A program made the position numbers and the translations under genes. The notes beneath the pieces are model-generated. The model had not been told where the DNA came from. It saw only the letters and a list, made by a program, of their open reading frames with translations, and made no database searches. 64,000 bases of DNA from Nocardia crassostreae (GTDB taxonomy: Bacteria; Actinomycetota; Actinomycetes; Mycobacteriales; Mycobacteriaceae), in assembly GCF_001613405.1 (NCBI RefSeq), contig NZ_BDCH01000037.1:32459-96458 (forward strand). Direction: 5' to 3'. Below are positions 51,856-59,551 of this stretch, one piece after another. Each line of letters opens with the position of its first letter. The stretch's first letter is position 1.

Positions 51856-51874
51856 TTAGCTTAGGCTAAGTTGA
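51856..51874 (-). promoter_or_regulatory. IdeR/DtxR-type iron box upstream of fprA
   Basis: TTAGCTTAGGCTAAGTTGA matches the 19-bp consensus TTAGGTTAGGCTAACCTAA at 15 of 19 positions, including the core TTAGGCTAA. It lies 56 nt before the fprA start, where a -10-like TAAGAAT (minus strand) overlaps it. Fe(II)-IdeR repression of fprA is therefore predicted. The intergenic 51801-52093 also holds the start region of the next plus-strand gene; I see nothing else there. Confidence 0.7.
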
Positions 51875-52093
51875 CGCCCTGCCTGCGGGCGGTGCCTGGA
51901 TTGGAACCCCCGCCGCTGCAGCATTGCTGCGTAGTTTCTGGTAATTCCCGGAATTTCGCGGGAATTGTGCCGATTCTAATCGTGCGCCTGGATTGTCCCC
52001 CGCGTCGGTACGGCGGCACGCGGCGGCCCCTCCTCTGCGCGAGTACCCGGTGTCGGGGTATTGACACCCACCCCGACCAGGCATGATCTAGTC

Positions 52094-52531
52094 ATGAGCG
52101 ATGACGGCCACTCCGATCAGCCAATTAAAATCAGCCAGAGCGAAACTCGTTCGCTCTGGCCGTTCCTGTTGGCCGCGGCCGTAATCCTGGTGGTCATCCT
52201 GGGCATTGTGGTCGCTGCCCTGGTTTCGCCGGTTGAGAAGAATGTCACAGATAGGGATCGGCTCGCGGTGGCCGCCAGCGCCTTCACCCAATCCCGCAGC
52301 GGCACCGACGTACTGGATCCCACTACGGTCTGCCAGGGCTTCGACGAGAACCGCTCACCGTTGAGCAACCCCCGCGACGAGGGCGTCCGGTTCGAATTCG
52401 TGGGACTCGACGAGCCGGTCGTCGACGGCGACCGCGCGACCGCACGGGTCACCTTCAAGGCCGATGGCGCGGAACAGACCTCGACCTGGAAGTTCAGCAA
52501 GTCCGGCAGCCGCTGGCTGGTGTGCGACTGA
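52094..52531 (+). CDS. Single-pass membrane protein with small extracytoplasmic domain
   Basis: 145 residues. A short N-terminus (1-20) precedes a transmembrane helix (about 22-45: LWPFLLAAAVILVVILGIVV). The domain after it (about 55-145) has the DUF4878/lumazine-binding-like pattern, with GVRFEFVGLDEPVVDGDRATARVTFKADG segments (landmarks: G99, D105, V110, F120) and the pair Cys in TVCQG and LVCD. Same general layout as the 33639-35900 C-terminus. Function unknown. ATG 52094 was chosen. Confidence 0.7.
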   Translation: MSDDGHSDQPIKISQSETRSLWPFLLAAAVILVVILGIVVAALVSPVEKNVTDRDRLAVAASAFTQSRSGTDVLDPTTVCQGFDENRSPLSNPRDEGVRFEFVGLDEPVVDGDRATARVTFKADGAEQTSTWKFSKSGSRWLVCD

Positions 52532-52570
52532 AGGGTTTGACAGCCGGGCTCCGGCCCAGGCAATCTCATC

Positions 52571-52654
52571 CCAGGTCATGAGTACCAGCGTCAAGCCCCG
52601 GCTGGCTGGTCGGCAACCCTCCTCCGCGGTGGGGTGCTCCGGGTGACGACCTGG
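52571..52654 (+). ncRNA. SAM-IV-type S-adenosylmethionine riboswitch
   Basis: P1 is a perfect 7-bp helix CCAGGTC (52571-52577) / GACCTGG (52648-52654). Between them lie the SAM-I/SAM-IV core features in order: ATGAGT-A-CCAGCGTCAAG, CCCCGGCTGGCTGG-CCGGCAACCCTCC-like and GCGGTGGGGTGCTCCGGGTGA. The class is confined to actinobacteria and controls methionine/sulfur genes. Here it precedes rhodanese and metZ, exactly such genes. The match is from memory of the consensus, not a covariance-model search. Confidence 0.88.
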
Positions 52655-52657
52655 CCG

Positions 52658-52677
52658 CGCACCAGAAAGATGGTGCG
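52658..52677 (+). promoter_or_regulatory. Hairpin after the riboswitch, candidate expression platform
   Basis: CGCACCA-GAAAGA-TGGTGCG is a perfect 7-bp stem 3 nt after P1 and 16 nt before the AGGAGG of the rhodanese gene. There is no U tract. It may stop transcription, or help expose or hide the ribosome site at 52694-52699. Confidence 0.5.
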
Positions 52678-52705
52678 GCAAGTGCGGATCCACAGGAGGT
52701 TCGAA

Positions 52706-53128
52706 GTGAGCTACGCGGGTGACATCACGCCGAAGCAGGCGTGGGAACTGTTGCGGGACAATCCGGATGCGGTGCTGGTGGATGTGCGCACCGAAGCCGA
52801 ATGGCGATTCGTCGGCGTGCCCGACACCAGCGGTATCGGCAGGCCGACCGCGCTGATCGAATGGGTGGACACCACCGGCGCGCGCAATGTCCGGTTCGTG
52901 GATCAGCTGCAGCAGGTGCTGGCCGACCGCGGCGCCGATTCGGAGGCGCCTGTCATCTTCATCTGCCGGTCCGGTCAGCGGTCCATCGGCGCGGCCACCG
53001 CCGCCACCGCCGTCGGCTTCGCGCCGTCGTTCAATGTGGTCGAGGGTTTCGAGGGCGCGCTGGATTCGAGCGGTCATCGCGGCCAGACCGGCTGGCGCGC
53101 CGATGGTCTTCCGTGGAGGCAGTCATGA
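52706..53128 (+). CDS. Rhodanese-like sulfurtransferase
   Basis: 140 residues, a single rhodanese domain. The active-site cysteine is C87 in FICRSGQRS, and VLVDVRTEAEWRFVGVPD (about 25-42) is the CH2A-like motif. It carries sulfur as a persulfide. The GTG has AGGAGG upstream. It overlaps metZ by 4 nt (ATGA), and a SAM-IV-type riboswitch precedes both, so it probably serves sulfur supply for homocysteine synthesis, as Rv0390-Rv0391 do by position. Confidence 0.93.
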   Translation: MSYAGDITPKQAWELLRDNPDAVLVDVRTEAEWRFVGVPDTSGIGRPTALIEWVDTTGARNVRFVDQLQQVLADRGADSEAPVIFICRSGQRSIGAATAATAVGFAPSFNVVEGFEGALDSSGHRGQTGWRADGLPWRQS

Positions 53129-54339
53129 TCACCGGTGGTTCGTTCGACAAGCCGCTGCCCGAGGGCGTCGGCCCCGCCACCCTCGGCGTGCGCGGCGGCA
53201 TCCGGCGCTCCGGGTACGACGAGACCTCCGAGGCGCTGTTCCTCAATTCGGGCTTCGTCTACGAGAGCGCCGAGGCCGCGGAGGCCTCGTTCACCGGCGA
53301 TATCGAGCATTTCGTCTACTCCCGCTACGGCAATCCCACGGTCGCCATGTTCGAGGAACGGCTGCGACTGATCGACGGCGCGGAGGCGGCCTTCGCCACG
53401 GCGTCCGGCATGTCGGCCGTGTTCACCGCGCTGGGCGCACTGCTCGGCGCGGGCGATCGCCTGGTGGCGGCGCGCAGCCTGTTCGGCTCCTGTTTCGTGG
53501 TGGCCAATGAGATCCTGCCGCGCTGGGGCGTGGAGATCGTCTTCGTGGACGGCGAGGATCTGGGCCAGTGGGAGCGGGCGCTGTCGGTGCCTACCCAGGC
53601 CGTCTTCTTCGAGACCCCCTCGAATCCCATGCAGACCCTGGTGGATGTCCGCCGCGTGAGCGAGCTGGCTCATGCCGCGGGCGCGAAGGTGGTGCTGGAC
53701 AATGTCTTCGCCACCCCGCTGCTGCAGCGCGGCTTCGACCTCGGCGCGGATGTGCTCGTCTACTCCGGCACCAAGCACATCGACGGTCAGGGCCGCGTGC
53801 TCGGCGGCGCCATTCTGGGTCCGCACGACTACATCGACGGTCCCGTCAAGAACCTCATGCGCCACACCGGTCCGGCCCTGAGCCCCTTCAATGCCTGGAC
53901 CCTGCTCAAGGGCCTGGAGACCATGCCCCTGCGCGTGCGCCAGTCCAATGCCTCCGCCCTGCGCATCGCCGAGTTCCTGGAACAGCATCCGGCGATCTCC
54001 TGGGTGAAATACCCCTTCCTGTCCTCGCATCCGCAGTACGAGCTGGCCAAGAGCCAGATGTCGGGCGGCGGCACCGTGGTCACCTTCGAACTGAAGGCCC
54101 CCGCGGACGAGGCCAAGAAGCGCGCCTTCGAGGTGCTCAACCGCCTGCGCATCATCGACATCTCCAACAATCTCGGCGATGCCAAGACCCTGATCACCCA
54201 TCCGGCCACCACCACGCACCGCGCGATGGGCCCGGAAGGCCGTGCCAGCATCGGTCTTTCGGACGGCGTCGTGCGCATCTCGATCGGCCTCGAGGATGTC
54301 GAGGACCTGCTCGGCGATCTGGACCATGCGCTGAGTTGA
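53125..54339 (+). CDS. metZ: O-succinylhomoserine sulfhydrylase
   Basis: 404 residues, PLP-dependent Cys/Met-metabolism family. The PLP lysine is K217 in YSGTKHIDGQGR. The family signature YSRYGNPTVAMFEERL (about 68-83) and FETPSNPMQ (about 165) are present. It makes homocysteine from O-succinylhomoserine and sulfide. Sequence and length fit M. tuberculosis MetZ (406 aa). It is co-translated with rhodanese under the SAM riboswitch. metZ and not metB is favoured by SGTKHIDGQGR and synteny. Confidence 0.95.
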   Translation: MITGGSFDKPLPEGVGPATLGVRGGIRRSGYDETSEALFLNSGFVYESAEAAEASFTGDIEHFVYSRYGNPTVAMFEERLRLIDGAEAAFATASGMSAVFTALGALLGAGDRLVAARSLFGSCFVVANEILPRWGVEIVFVDGEDLGQWERALSVPTQAVFFETPSNPMQTLVDVRRVSELAHAAGAKVVLDNVFATPLLQRGFDLGADVLVYSGTKHIDGQGRVLGGAILGPHDYIDGPVKNLMRHTGPALSPFNAWTLLKGLETMPLRVRQSNASALRIAEFLEQHPAISWVKYPFLSSHPQYELAKSQMSGGGTVVTFELKAPADEAKKRAFEVLNRLRIIDISNNLGDAKTLITHPATTTHRAMGPEGRASIGLSDGVVRISIGLEDVEDLLGDLDHALS

Positions 54340-54397
54340 CAGGATGCTGTCAGAAAATCGTTGACAGCTTGCTGTCAAATATGACGGGATACTGTCA
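54337..54397. promoter_or_regulatory. Three tandem palindromic operators TGACAG-N4-CTGTCA
   Basis: TGACAGGATGCTGTCA (54337-54352), TGACAGCTTGCTGTCA (54362-54377) and TGACGGGATACTGTCA (54382-54397). Centres are 25 and 20 bp apart. The third overlaps the ATG of the PfpI-like gene, the first lies within the metZ stop region (54337-54339 is TGA). A downstream MarR gene in the same operon is the natural binding protein. TTGACA-like sequences inside the palindromes would be masked on binding. Confidence 0.8.
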
Positions 54398-55044
54398 TGA
54401 CGATGAAGACCGTGCACCTGGCCATCTACGACACCTTCTCCGACTGGGAGACCGGCCACGCCACCGCGCACATCAATCGCGCGATGTGGCAGCGGGAGCC
54501 GGGAACCTGACGGGTGAAGACGGTGGGGGTGACCGCCGATCCGGTCGTCTCGGCCGGTGGCATGCGGGTCGTCCCGGATGTCGTGCTCGCCGAGCTCTCG
54601 CCCGCGGACAGCGCCATGCTGATCCTGCCGGGCGCGGACACCTGGGAGAGCGGCGAACTCGCGCCGTTCGCGGACAAGGCACGGGAATTCCTCGCGGCGG
54701 GTGTGCCGGTGGCCGGAATCTGCGGCGCCACCTTCGGGCTCGCGGCGGCGGGGCTGCTCGATGAGCGCCCGCACACCAGCAATGCGGCGGAATACCTTGC
54801 CTACAGCGGATATTCGGGCGGCGACAAGTTCGTGTACAGCCCGGCGCTGACCGACGGGGATCTGATCACGGCCACCGGAACGCGGCCGGTCGATTTCGCC
54901 CGGGAGATCTTCGCGCGGCTCGATATCTACGAACCGCACATTCTCGAGGCGTGGACCAAGCTCTACGCCGACAACGATCCGGCCGGATTCTTCGCGCTGG
55001 CGGAGTACGAGGAGAAGCGCGCCGCGGAACAGGCGGCGCGATGA
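54397..55044 (+). pseudogene. DJ-1/PfpI-family protein with an in-frame TGA
   Basis: The full frame is 215 residues: KTVHLAIYDTFSDWETGHATAHI (start), then GMRVVPDVVL, LPGADTWESG and the nucleophile-elbow cysteine in VAGICGATFGLA (about 108). TGA at 54508-54510 sits where TGG (Trp) is expected (REPGT-W-RVKTVG); the frame is intact on both sides. Without it the product would start at GTG 54514 (176 residues) or end after 37 residues. DJ-1/PfpI members are glyoxalase/chaperone- or protease-like and often stress-linked. It starts inside the third operator and overlaps marR by 4 nt. Confidence 0.8.
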
Positions 55045-55493
55045 GCCGCGCGGAACAGGATCTGTTCAGTACGGCGGCGATCACCTCGTTCAAGCTGAAC
55101 GGCCAATTCCTCGCCATTGCCGAGGAATTGGCCAAACCGGCCGGAATCACGGCGGCCTGGTGGCAGGTGCTCGGCGCGGTGCTGCGCGAGCCCCTGCCGG
55201 TGGCCGGTATCGCGCGGGAGATGGGCATTACCCGCCAGAGCGTGCAGCGCATCGCGGATCTGCTGGTGGACAAGGGTCTGGCCGAATACCGGCCGAACCC
55301 GGCGCACCGTCGCGCCAAGCTCGTGGCCGTCACCGAGGCCGGTCACGACGCGATCCAGCGGATCGATCCGCAGCACGCGAAAATGGCGGCCCGGCTCACG
55401 GCCGAACTCGGCGTCGAGCGGCTGGCGCGGATCGTTGAGGGGCTGACCGAACTGTCGGCTGCACTCGACGCGCTCGAAGCCGCGCCCGAGTGA
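55041..55493 (+). CDS. MarR-family transcriptional regulator
   Basis: 150 residues. The winged helix (about 45-105) has VAGIAREMGITRQSVQRIADLLVDKGLAEYRPNPAHRRAK as its core (key residues R63, Q64, R78-K80 region, D/P wing). N- and C-terminal helices form the dimer interface. It is the second gene of the PfpI-MarR operon (4-nt overlap) and is the likely ligand of the three palindromes in front of that operon. A perfect hairpin follows. The inducer is unknown. Confidence 0.92.
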   Translation: MSRAEQDLFSTAAITSFKLNGQFLAIAEELAKPAGITAAWWQVLGAVLREPLPVAGIAREMGITRQSVQRIADLLVDKGLAEYRPNPAHRRAKLVAVTEAGHDAIQRIDPQHAKMAARLTAELGVERLARIVEGLTELSAALDALEAAPE

Positions 55494-55524
55494 ATGAGGG
55501 CGCCGCGCGCCAGCGAATGAGGGA

Positions 55525-55550
55525 GCCGCGCCCGCACACGCGGGCGCGGC
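55525..55550. terminator. Perfect hairpin between marR and the HAD gene
   Basis: GCCGCGCCCGC (55525-55535) / GCGGGCGCGGC (55540-55550), 11 bp with an ACAC loop, in the convergent gap. Just before it, GAATGAGGG-N-GCCGCGC occurs twice, 23 bp apart (from 55492 and 55515). Confidence 0.85.
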
Positions 55551-55560
55551 GCCGAATCAC

Positions 55561-56361
55561 TCAGGCGGAGAACGGATCCTTGGTGTGGCCCACCAGCTCC
55601 GCTACCGAGCGCAGGATGCTGGTGGGGCGGTACGGGTACTGCTCCACCGTGGCCTGCGAGGAGATGCCGGTGGTCACCAGGATGGTGCGCATCCCGGCCT
55701 CGAGCCCGGAGATCACATCGGTGTCCATGCGGTCGCCGATCATGACGCTGGACTGCGAGTGCGCGCCGATGCGCCGCAGCGCCGACCGCATCATGAGCGG
55801 ATTCGGCTTGCCCACGTAGTAGGGCTCCTTACCGGTCGCCTTGGTGATGAGCGCGGCCACCGAACCCGTGGCGGGCAGGATGCCCTCGCGGGAGGGCCCG
55901 GTGACATCCGGATTGGTGGCGATGAAGCGCGCGCCCGCCTCGATCAGGCGAATGGCGGTGGTGATGGCCTCGAAGGAGTAGGTGCGGGTCTCGCCGAGGA
56001 CCACATAGTCCGGATCGCTGTCGGTGAGCACGTAGCCGACCTCGTGCAGCGCCGTGGTGAGCCCGGATTCGCCCACCACATAGGCGGTTCCATTGGGCCG
56101 CTGATCGCGCAGGAAGGTGGCGGTGGCCAGTGCGGAGGTCCAGATGGACTCGACCGGAATGTCGAGGCCGGTGTGCCGCAGCCGCGCCTGCAGGTCGCGC
56201 GCGGTGTAGATCGAGTTGTTGGTGAGCACCAGGAACGGAATCTCGTTGCTGCGCAGCTCGGCCAGGAATTCGTCGGCCCCGGGGATCATGTGGTTCTCGT
56301 GCACCAGGACGCCGTCCATATCGGTGAGGTACGAGAGGATCGGTTCATCGGTGGAGGTCAC
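55561..56361 (-). CDS. NagD-like HAD-IIA phosphatase
   Basis: 266 residues. HAD motif I is LTDMDGVLVH (D14 and D16), motif II is VLTNNS (about 47-52), motif III Lys in YYVGKPNPLMM (about 192-202) and motif IV in VMIGDRMDTDV (about 216-226). The NagD group dephosphorylates nucleotides, UMP and sugar phosphates. The GTG start is inferred from the family N-terminus; no ATG fits. It is convergent with marR and divergent from fgd1 (160-bp gap). The substrate is not identifiable. Confidence 0.9.
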   Translation of the reverse strand: MTSTDEPILSYLTDMDGVLVHENHMIPGADEFLAELRSNEIPFLVLTNNSIYTARDLQARLRHTGLDIPVESIWTSALATATFLRDQRPNGTAYVVGESGLTTALHEVGYVLTDSDPDYVVLGETRTYSFEAITTAIRLIEAGARFIATNPDVTGPSREGILPATGSVAALITKATGKEPYYVGKPNPLMMRSALRRIGAHSQSSVMIGDRMDTDVISGLEAGMRTILVTTGISSQATVEQYPYRPTSILRSVAELVGHTKDPFSA

Positions 56362-56520
56362 ACCGCCGAGTCTAATTTGCGTCCGGTTTGCCCGGGCTGG
56401 GTTGGCCCGGCTACCGGTGCGACCCCTGACACACCCGGGCCGGACCCTGACTATCGTCGAGCACGAGCGGGTCCCGGACCCGCACCGAAGAGCGCAGCTA
56501 AGGCGACAGGAGTGGCGCAG

Positions 56521-57531
56521 GTGAAGAACCTCAAGCTCGGATACAAGGCGTCGGCGGAACAGTTCGGTCCGCGCGAACTGGTGGAGATCGCGGTGGCGGC
56601 CGAGGAGCACGGCCTGGACAGCGCGACCGTGAGCGATCACTTCCAGCCCTGGCGGCACAATGGCGGGCACGCGCCGTTCTCGCTGGCCTGGATGGCGGCG
56701 GTGGGTGAGCGCACCCAGCGCATTCAGCTCGGCACCTCGGTGCTGACGCCGACCTTCCGCTACAACCCGGCGGTCATCGCGCAGGCCTTCGCGACCATGG
56801 GCTGCCTGTACCCGGACCGCATCATGCTGGGTGTGGGCAGCGGTGAGGCGCTGAACGAGATCGCCACCGGCTTCCAGGGCGAGTGGCCGGAATTCAAGGA
56901 GCGTTTCGCGCGGCTGCGCGAATCCGTGGACCTCATGCGGGCGCTGTGGACCGGTGAGCGGGTGGACTTCGACGGGCAGTACTACAAGGCCGTCGGCGCC
57001 TCCATCTACGACGTGCCCAAGGACGACATCCCGGTCTACATCGCGGCGGGCGGTCCGCTGGTGGCCCGGTACGCGGGCCGCGCGGGCGACGGTTTCATCT
57101 GCACCTCCGGCAAGGGCATGGACCTCTACACCGAGAAGCTCATGCCCGCGGTGGCCGAGGGCGCGGCCAAGGCCGGGCGCACCGTGGACGATATCGATCG
57201 CATGATCGAGATCAAGATCTCCTACGACACCGATCCCGAACTGGCGCTGGAGAACACGCGCTTCTGGGCGCCGCTGTCGCTGACCGCCGAGCAGAAGCAC
57301 TCCATTACCGATCCCATCGAGATGGAGGCCGCCGCCGACGCGCTGCCCATCGAGCAGATCGCCAAGCGCTGGATCGTGGCCAGCGATCCGGATCAGGCCG
57401 TCGAGCAGATCAAGCCGTACCTGGACGCGGGCCTGAACCACCTGGTCTTCCACGCCCCGGGCCACGACCAGATCCGTTTCCTGGACCTGTTCCAGCGCGA
57501 TCTCGCACCGCGCCTGCGCGCCTTGGGCTGA
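56521..57531 (+). CDS. fgd1: F420-dependent glucose-6-phosphate dehydrogenase
   Basis: 336 residues, identical in length to M. tuberculosis FGD1. It oxidises glucose 6-phosphate and reduces coenzyme F420, feeding F420-dependent reductases. The LLM fold is visible: KLGYKASAEQFGPRELVEIA at the start, with the catalytic H40 in VSDHFQPW, E109 in VGSGEALNEIA and the C-terminal block LVFHAPGHDQ. The GTG start and AGGAG 10 nt upstream fit. pta and ackA follow after the inverted ABC gene, as Rv0407-Rv0409 do without it. Confidence 0.97.
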   Translation: MKNLKLGYKASAEQFGPRELVEIAVAAEEHGLDSATVSDHFQPWRHNGGHAPFSLAWMAAVGERTQRIQLGTSVLTPTFRYNPAVIAQAFATMGCLYPDRIMLGVGSGEALNEIATGFQGEWPEFKERFARLRESVDLMRALWTGERVDFDGQYYKAVGASIYDVPKDDIPVYIAAGGPLVARYAGRAGDGFICTSGKGMDLYTEKLMPAVAEGAAKAGRTVDDIDRMIEIKISYDTDPELALENTRFWAPLSLTAEQKHSITDPIEMEAAADALPIEQIAKRWIVASDPDQAVEQIKPYLDAGLNHLVFHAPGHDQIRFLDLFQRDLAPRLRALG

Positions 57532-57546
57532 TTCCGCCCGGGCGGT

Positions 57547-59439
57547 TCAGACCTCCGCGAGCTCGACCGGCGACAGCGTCCACTGCCCGCCGCCGGTGAG
57601 TTCGAGGCGCTGATTGTGGTGCCGGTCCACCGTGCTGCGATGAGCCACGCTCACCAGCACGGTGTCCGGCGCTTCGGTCCGCACCAGGTGGTAGAGCGTG
57701 AATTCGAGGCCCTCGTCCACGGCGGAGGTGGCCTCGTCGAGGAAGGCCAGTTTCGGCTGGAGCAGCAGAATCCGCGCGAAGGCGACGCGCTGCTGTTCGC
57801 CCGGGGAAAGCGTTGCCGCCCAGTCGATCTCCTCGTCCAGGCGGCCGCCCAGATGTCCGAGATTCACCTTGACCAGCACTTCGCGCAGCCGGGCGTCGTC
57901 GATCTCGCCGGGTCCGGCGGGATAGGTGATGGCGCTGCGCAGATCCCCGAGCGGGATGTAGGGCCGCTGCGAGAGGAACAGCGTGTCATTGCCCACCGGC
58001 CGTTTCACCAGACCCTCGGTGTAGGGCCACAATTCGCCGATGCTGCGCAGTAGCGTCGTCTTGCCCACGCCCGACGGGCCTTTCACCACCAGCGCGTCAC
58101 CCGCCCGCAGTCGCAGCGAGAGATCGGTAATGAGCTCGGTGCCGTCCGGCTTGCTCACGCGGACTCGTTCGAGCTCCAAACCCGTAGGCGTATCGGCGGT
58201 TTCGATGACCGGCAGGGACCTGCCCTTGCGGTCGGCATCGTGCAGTCCGTCCAGGCGGATGAGGGTGGCGCGGTAATAGGTGAAGGCGTCGTAGGAGGTC
58301 TGCGGCATGGACAATGCGCCCTGCACCTGACTGAACGCGCTGGCGGCCTGCTGCAGATCGCCCAGCGTGGTGGTGCCCGCGAAGACGCGCGGGCCCAGCA
58401 GCAGCACGGTGAACACATTGGCGGACTGCTGGGTGACGAGGTTCCAGCCGTAGAACTTCAGCAGCCGGTACACCCGGGCCCAGGCGTTGTCGATGACCGC
58501 GCCGAAGCGTTCGTCGAGCTCCTCTCGCTCCTCGCGTTCACCGTGATAGAACGCCACGTTCTCGGTGTTCTCCCGCAGCCGCACCAGTGCGAAGCGATAG
58601 TCGGCGGTGCGCCGCTGGAACCAGAAGTTCAGCTTGATGAGCGGATTCGCGATCCAGAACGCGACGACGGTGGCGAAGGCGATCCACACGAAGGCCGCGA
58701 AAACGAGGCCCTTGGGAATGGTCGTGCCGAAGACATCGATGGGACCGGACAATCGCCACAGGATGGGCGTGAACGACACCAGCGTCAGCCCGCTGCCGAT
58801 GACGCCGTTGCCGCTGATCGAATACGGCCCGACATTGCCGCCGAAACACAGCGCGTAGGACCCGTCCACGAAATCCTTCACATCCTGCTGGATGCGCTGA
58901 TCGGCATTGTCGACGGTCTTGTCGATGAATCGGCTGCGGTAGTACGCCTTCCCGTCCATCCAGTCGTCGAGATAGCGCGTGTTCAGCCATTGCCACCAAT
59001 GGATTTGGAAGGCCTGCTGCAGGTAGTAGCTGACCACGCCCATGATCACGGTAATGGTGGCCAGCACGCCGAATACCGCGAGGGCGTGCCAGAACAGCGC
59101 TTGCGCGGGCGCGGTGGACTTGCCCTCGGCGTAGGCCTGCACGCCCCGCTGCAGCGAGGTGTACAGATCGTTGTAGAAGTAGGTGACCAGCACCGTCATT
59201 CGCACCGCGTAGACCGCCAGCAGCAGCACGACAGCGAACAGCCCCCAGGCGGGCCAGCTCTGCCGTCCGGTGAAGTATCCGCCGCCGATCCGCCAGAACA
59301 TGCGACCCCACTCGGTCCACCGCACAATGGCCGCGGCGCCGAGGAGGAAGACGATCGCGGTGATGACGAAGGCTCTCGCGATCCAGAGCAGGCTGTTGAA
59401 CGTTTCGTGTCCCCAGTCGAGACCGGAAGCGCCGACCAT
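57547..59439 (-). CDS. BacA/SbmA-like ABC exporter with fused ATPase (Rv1819c-like)
   Basis: 630 residues. The N-terminal SbmA/BacA-type membrane domain has about six helices (about 20-345). The ATPase domain (about 415-630) has Walker A KGPSGVGKTTLL (about 452-460), signature LSPGEQQR (about 541) and Walker B LAFLDEATSAVDEG (about 560-573). Rv1819c imports cobalamin and hydrophilic peptides. The membrane sequence WWQWLNTRYLDDW is typical. It is convergent with fgd1 (CCGCCCGGGCGG at 57534-57545 lies between them) and divergent from pta. Import versus export cannot be decided here. Confidence 0.92.
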   Translation of the reverse strand: MVGASGLDWGHETFNSLLWIARAFVITAIVFLLGAAAIVRWTEWGRMFWRIGGGYFTGRQSWPAWGLFAVVLLLAVYAVRMTVLVTYFYNDLYTSLQRGVQAYAEGKSTAPAQALFWHALAVFGVLATITVIMGVVSYYLQQAFQIHWWQWLNTRYLDDWMDGKAYYRSRFIDKTVDNADQRIQQDVKDFVDGSYALCFGGNVGPYSISGNGVIGSGLTLVSFTPILWRLSGPIDVFGTTIPKGLVFAAFVWIAFATVVAFWIANPLIKLNFWFQRRTADYRFALVRLRENTENVAFYHGEREEREELDERFGAVIDNAWARVYRLLKFYGWNLVTQQSANVFTVLLLGPRVFAGTTTLGDLQQAASAFSQVQGALSMPQTSYDAFTYYRATLIRLDGLHDADRKGRSLPVIETADTPTGLELERVRVSKPDGTELITDLSLRLRAGDALVVKGPSGVGKTTLLRSIGELWPYTEGLVKRPVGNDTLFLSQRPYIPLGDLRSAITYPAGPGEIDDARLREVLVKVNLGHLGGRLDEEIDWAATLSPGEQQRVAFARILLLQPKLAFLDEATSAVDEGLEFTLYHLVRTEAPDTVLVSVAHRSTVDRHHNQRLELTGGGQWTLSPVELAEV

Positions 59440-59551
59440 GCGCGGAGCCTATCGGCCGCGCGGCCCGGGATCGGGGAGCGGCTGTGGTGCATCGCACGTG
59501 TCGCCTGGTCCACAGCGAATCGGCACATAACGGTCGGTAGGCTTTGCGGCT

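Noticed and set aside
53074..54939. A 621-codon minus-strand frame opposite metZ and pfpI
   Set aside because: No domain, and the plus strand has metZ with PLP lysine and continuous homology.
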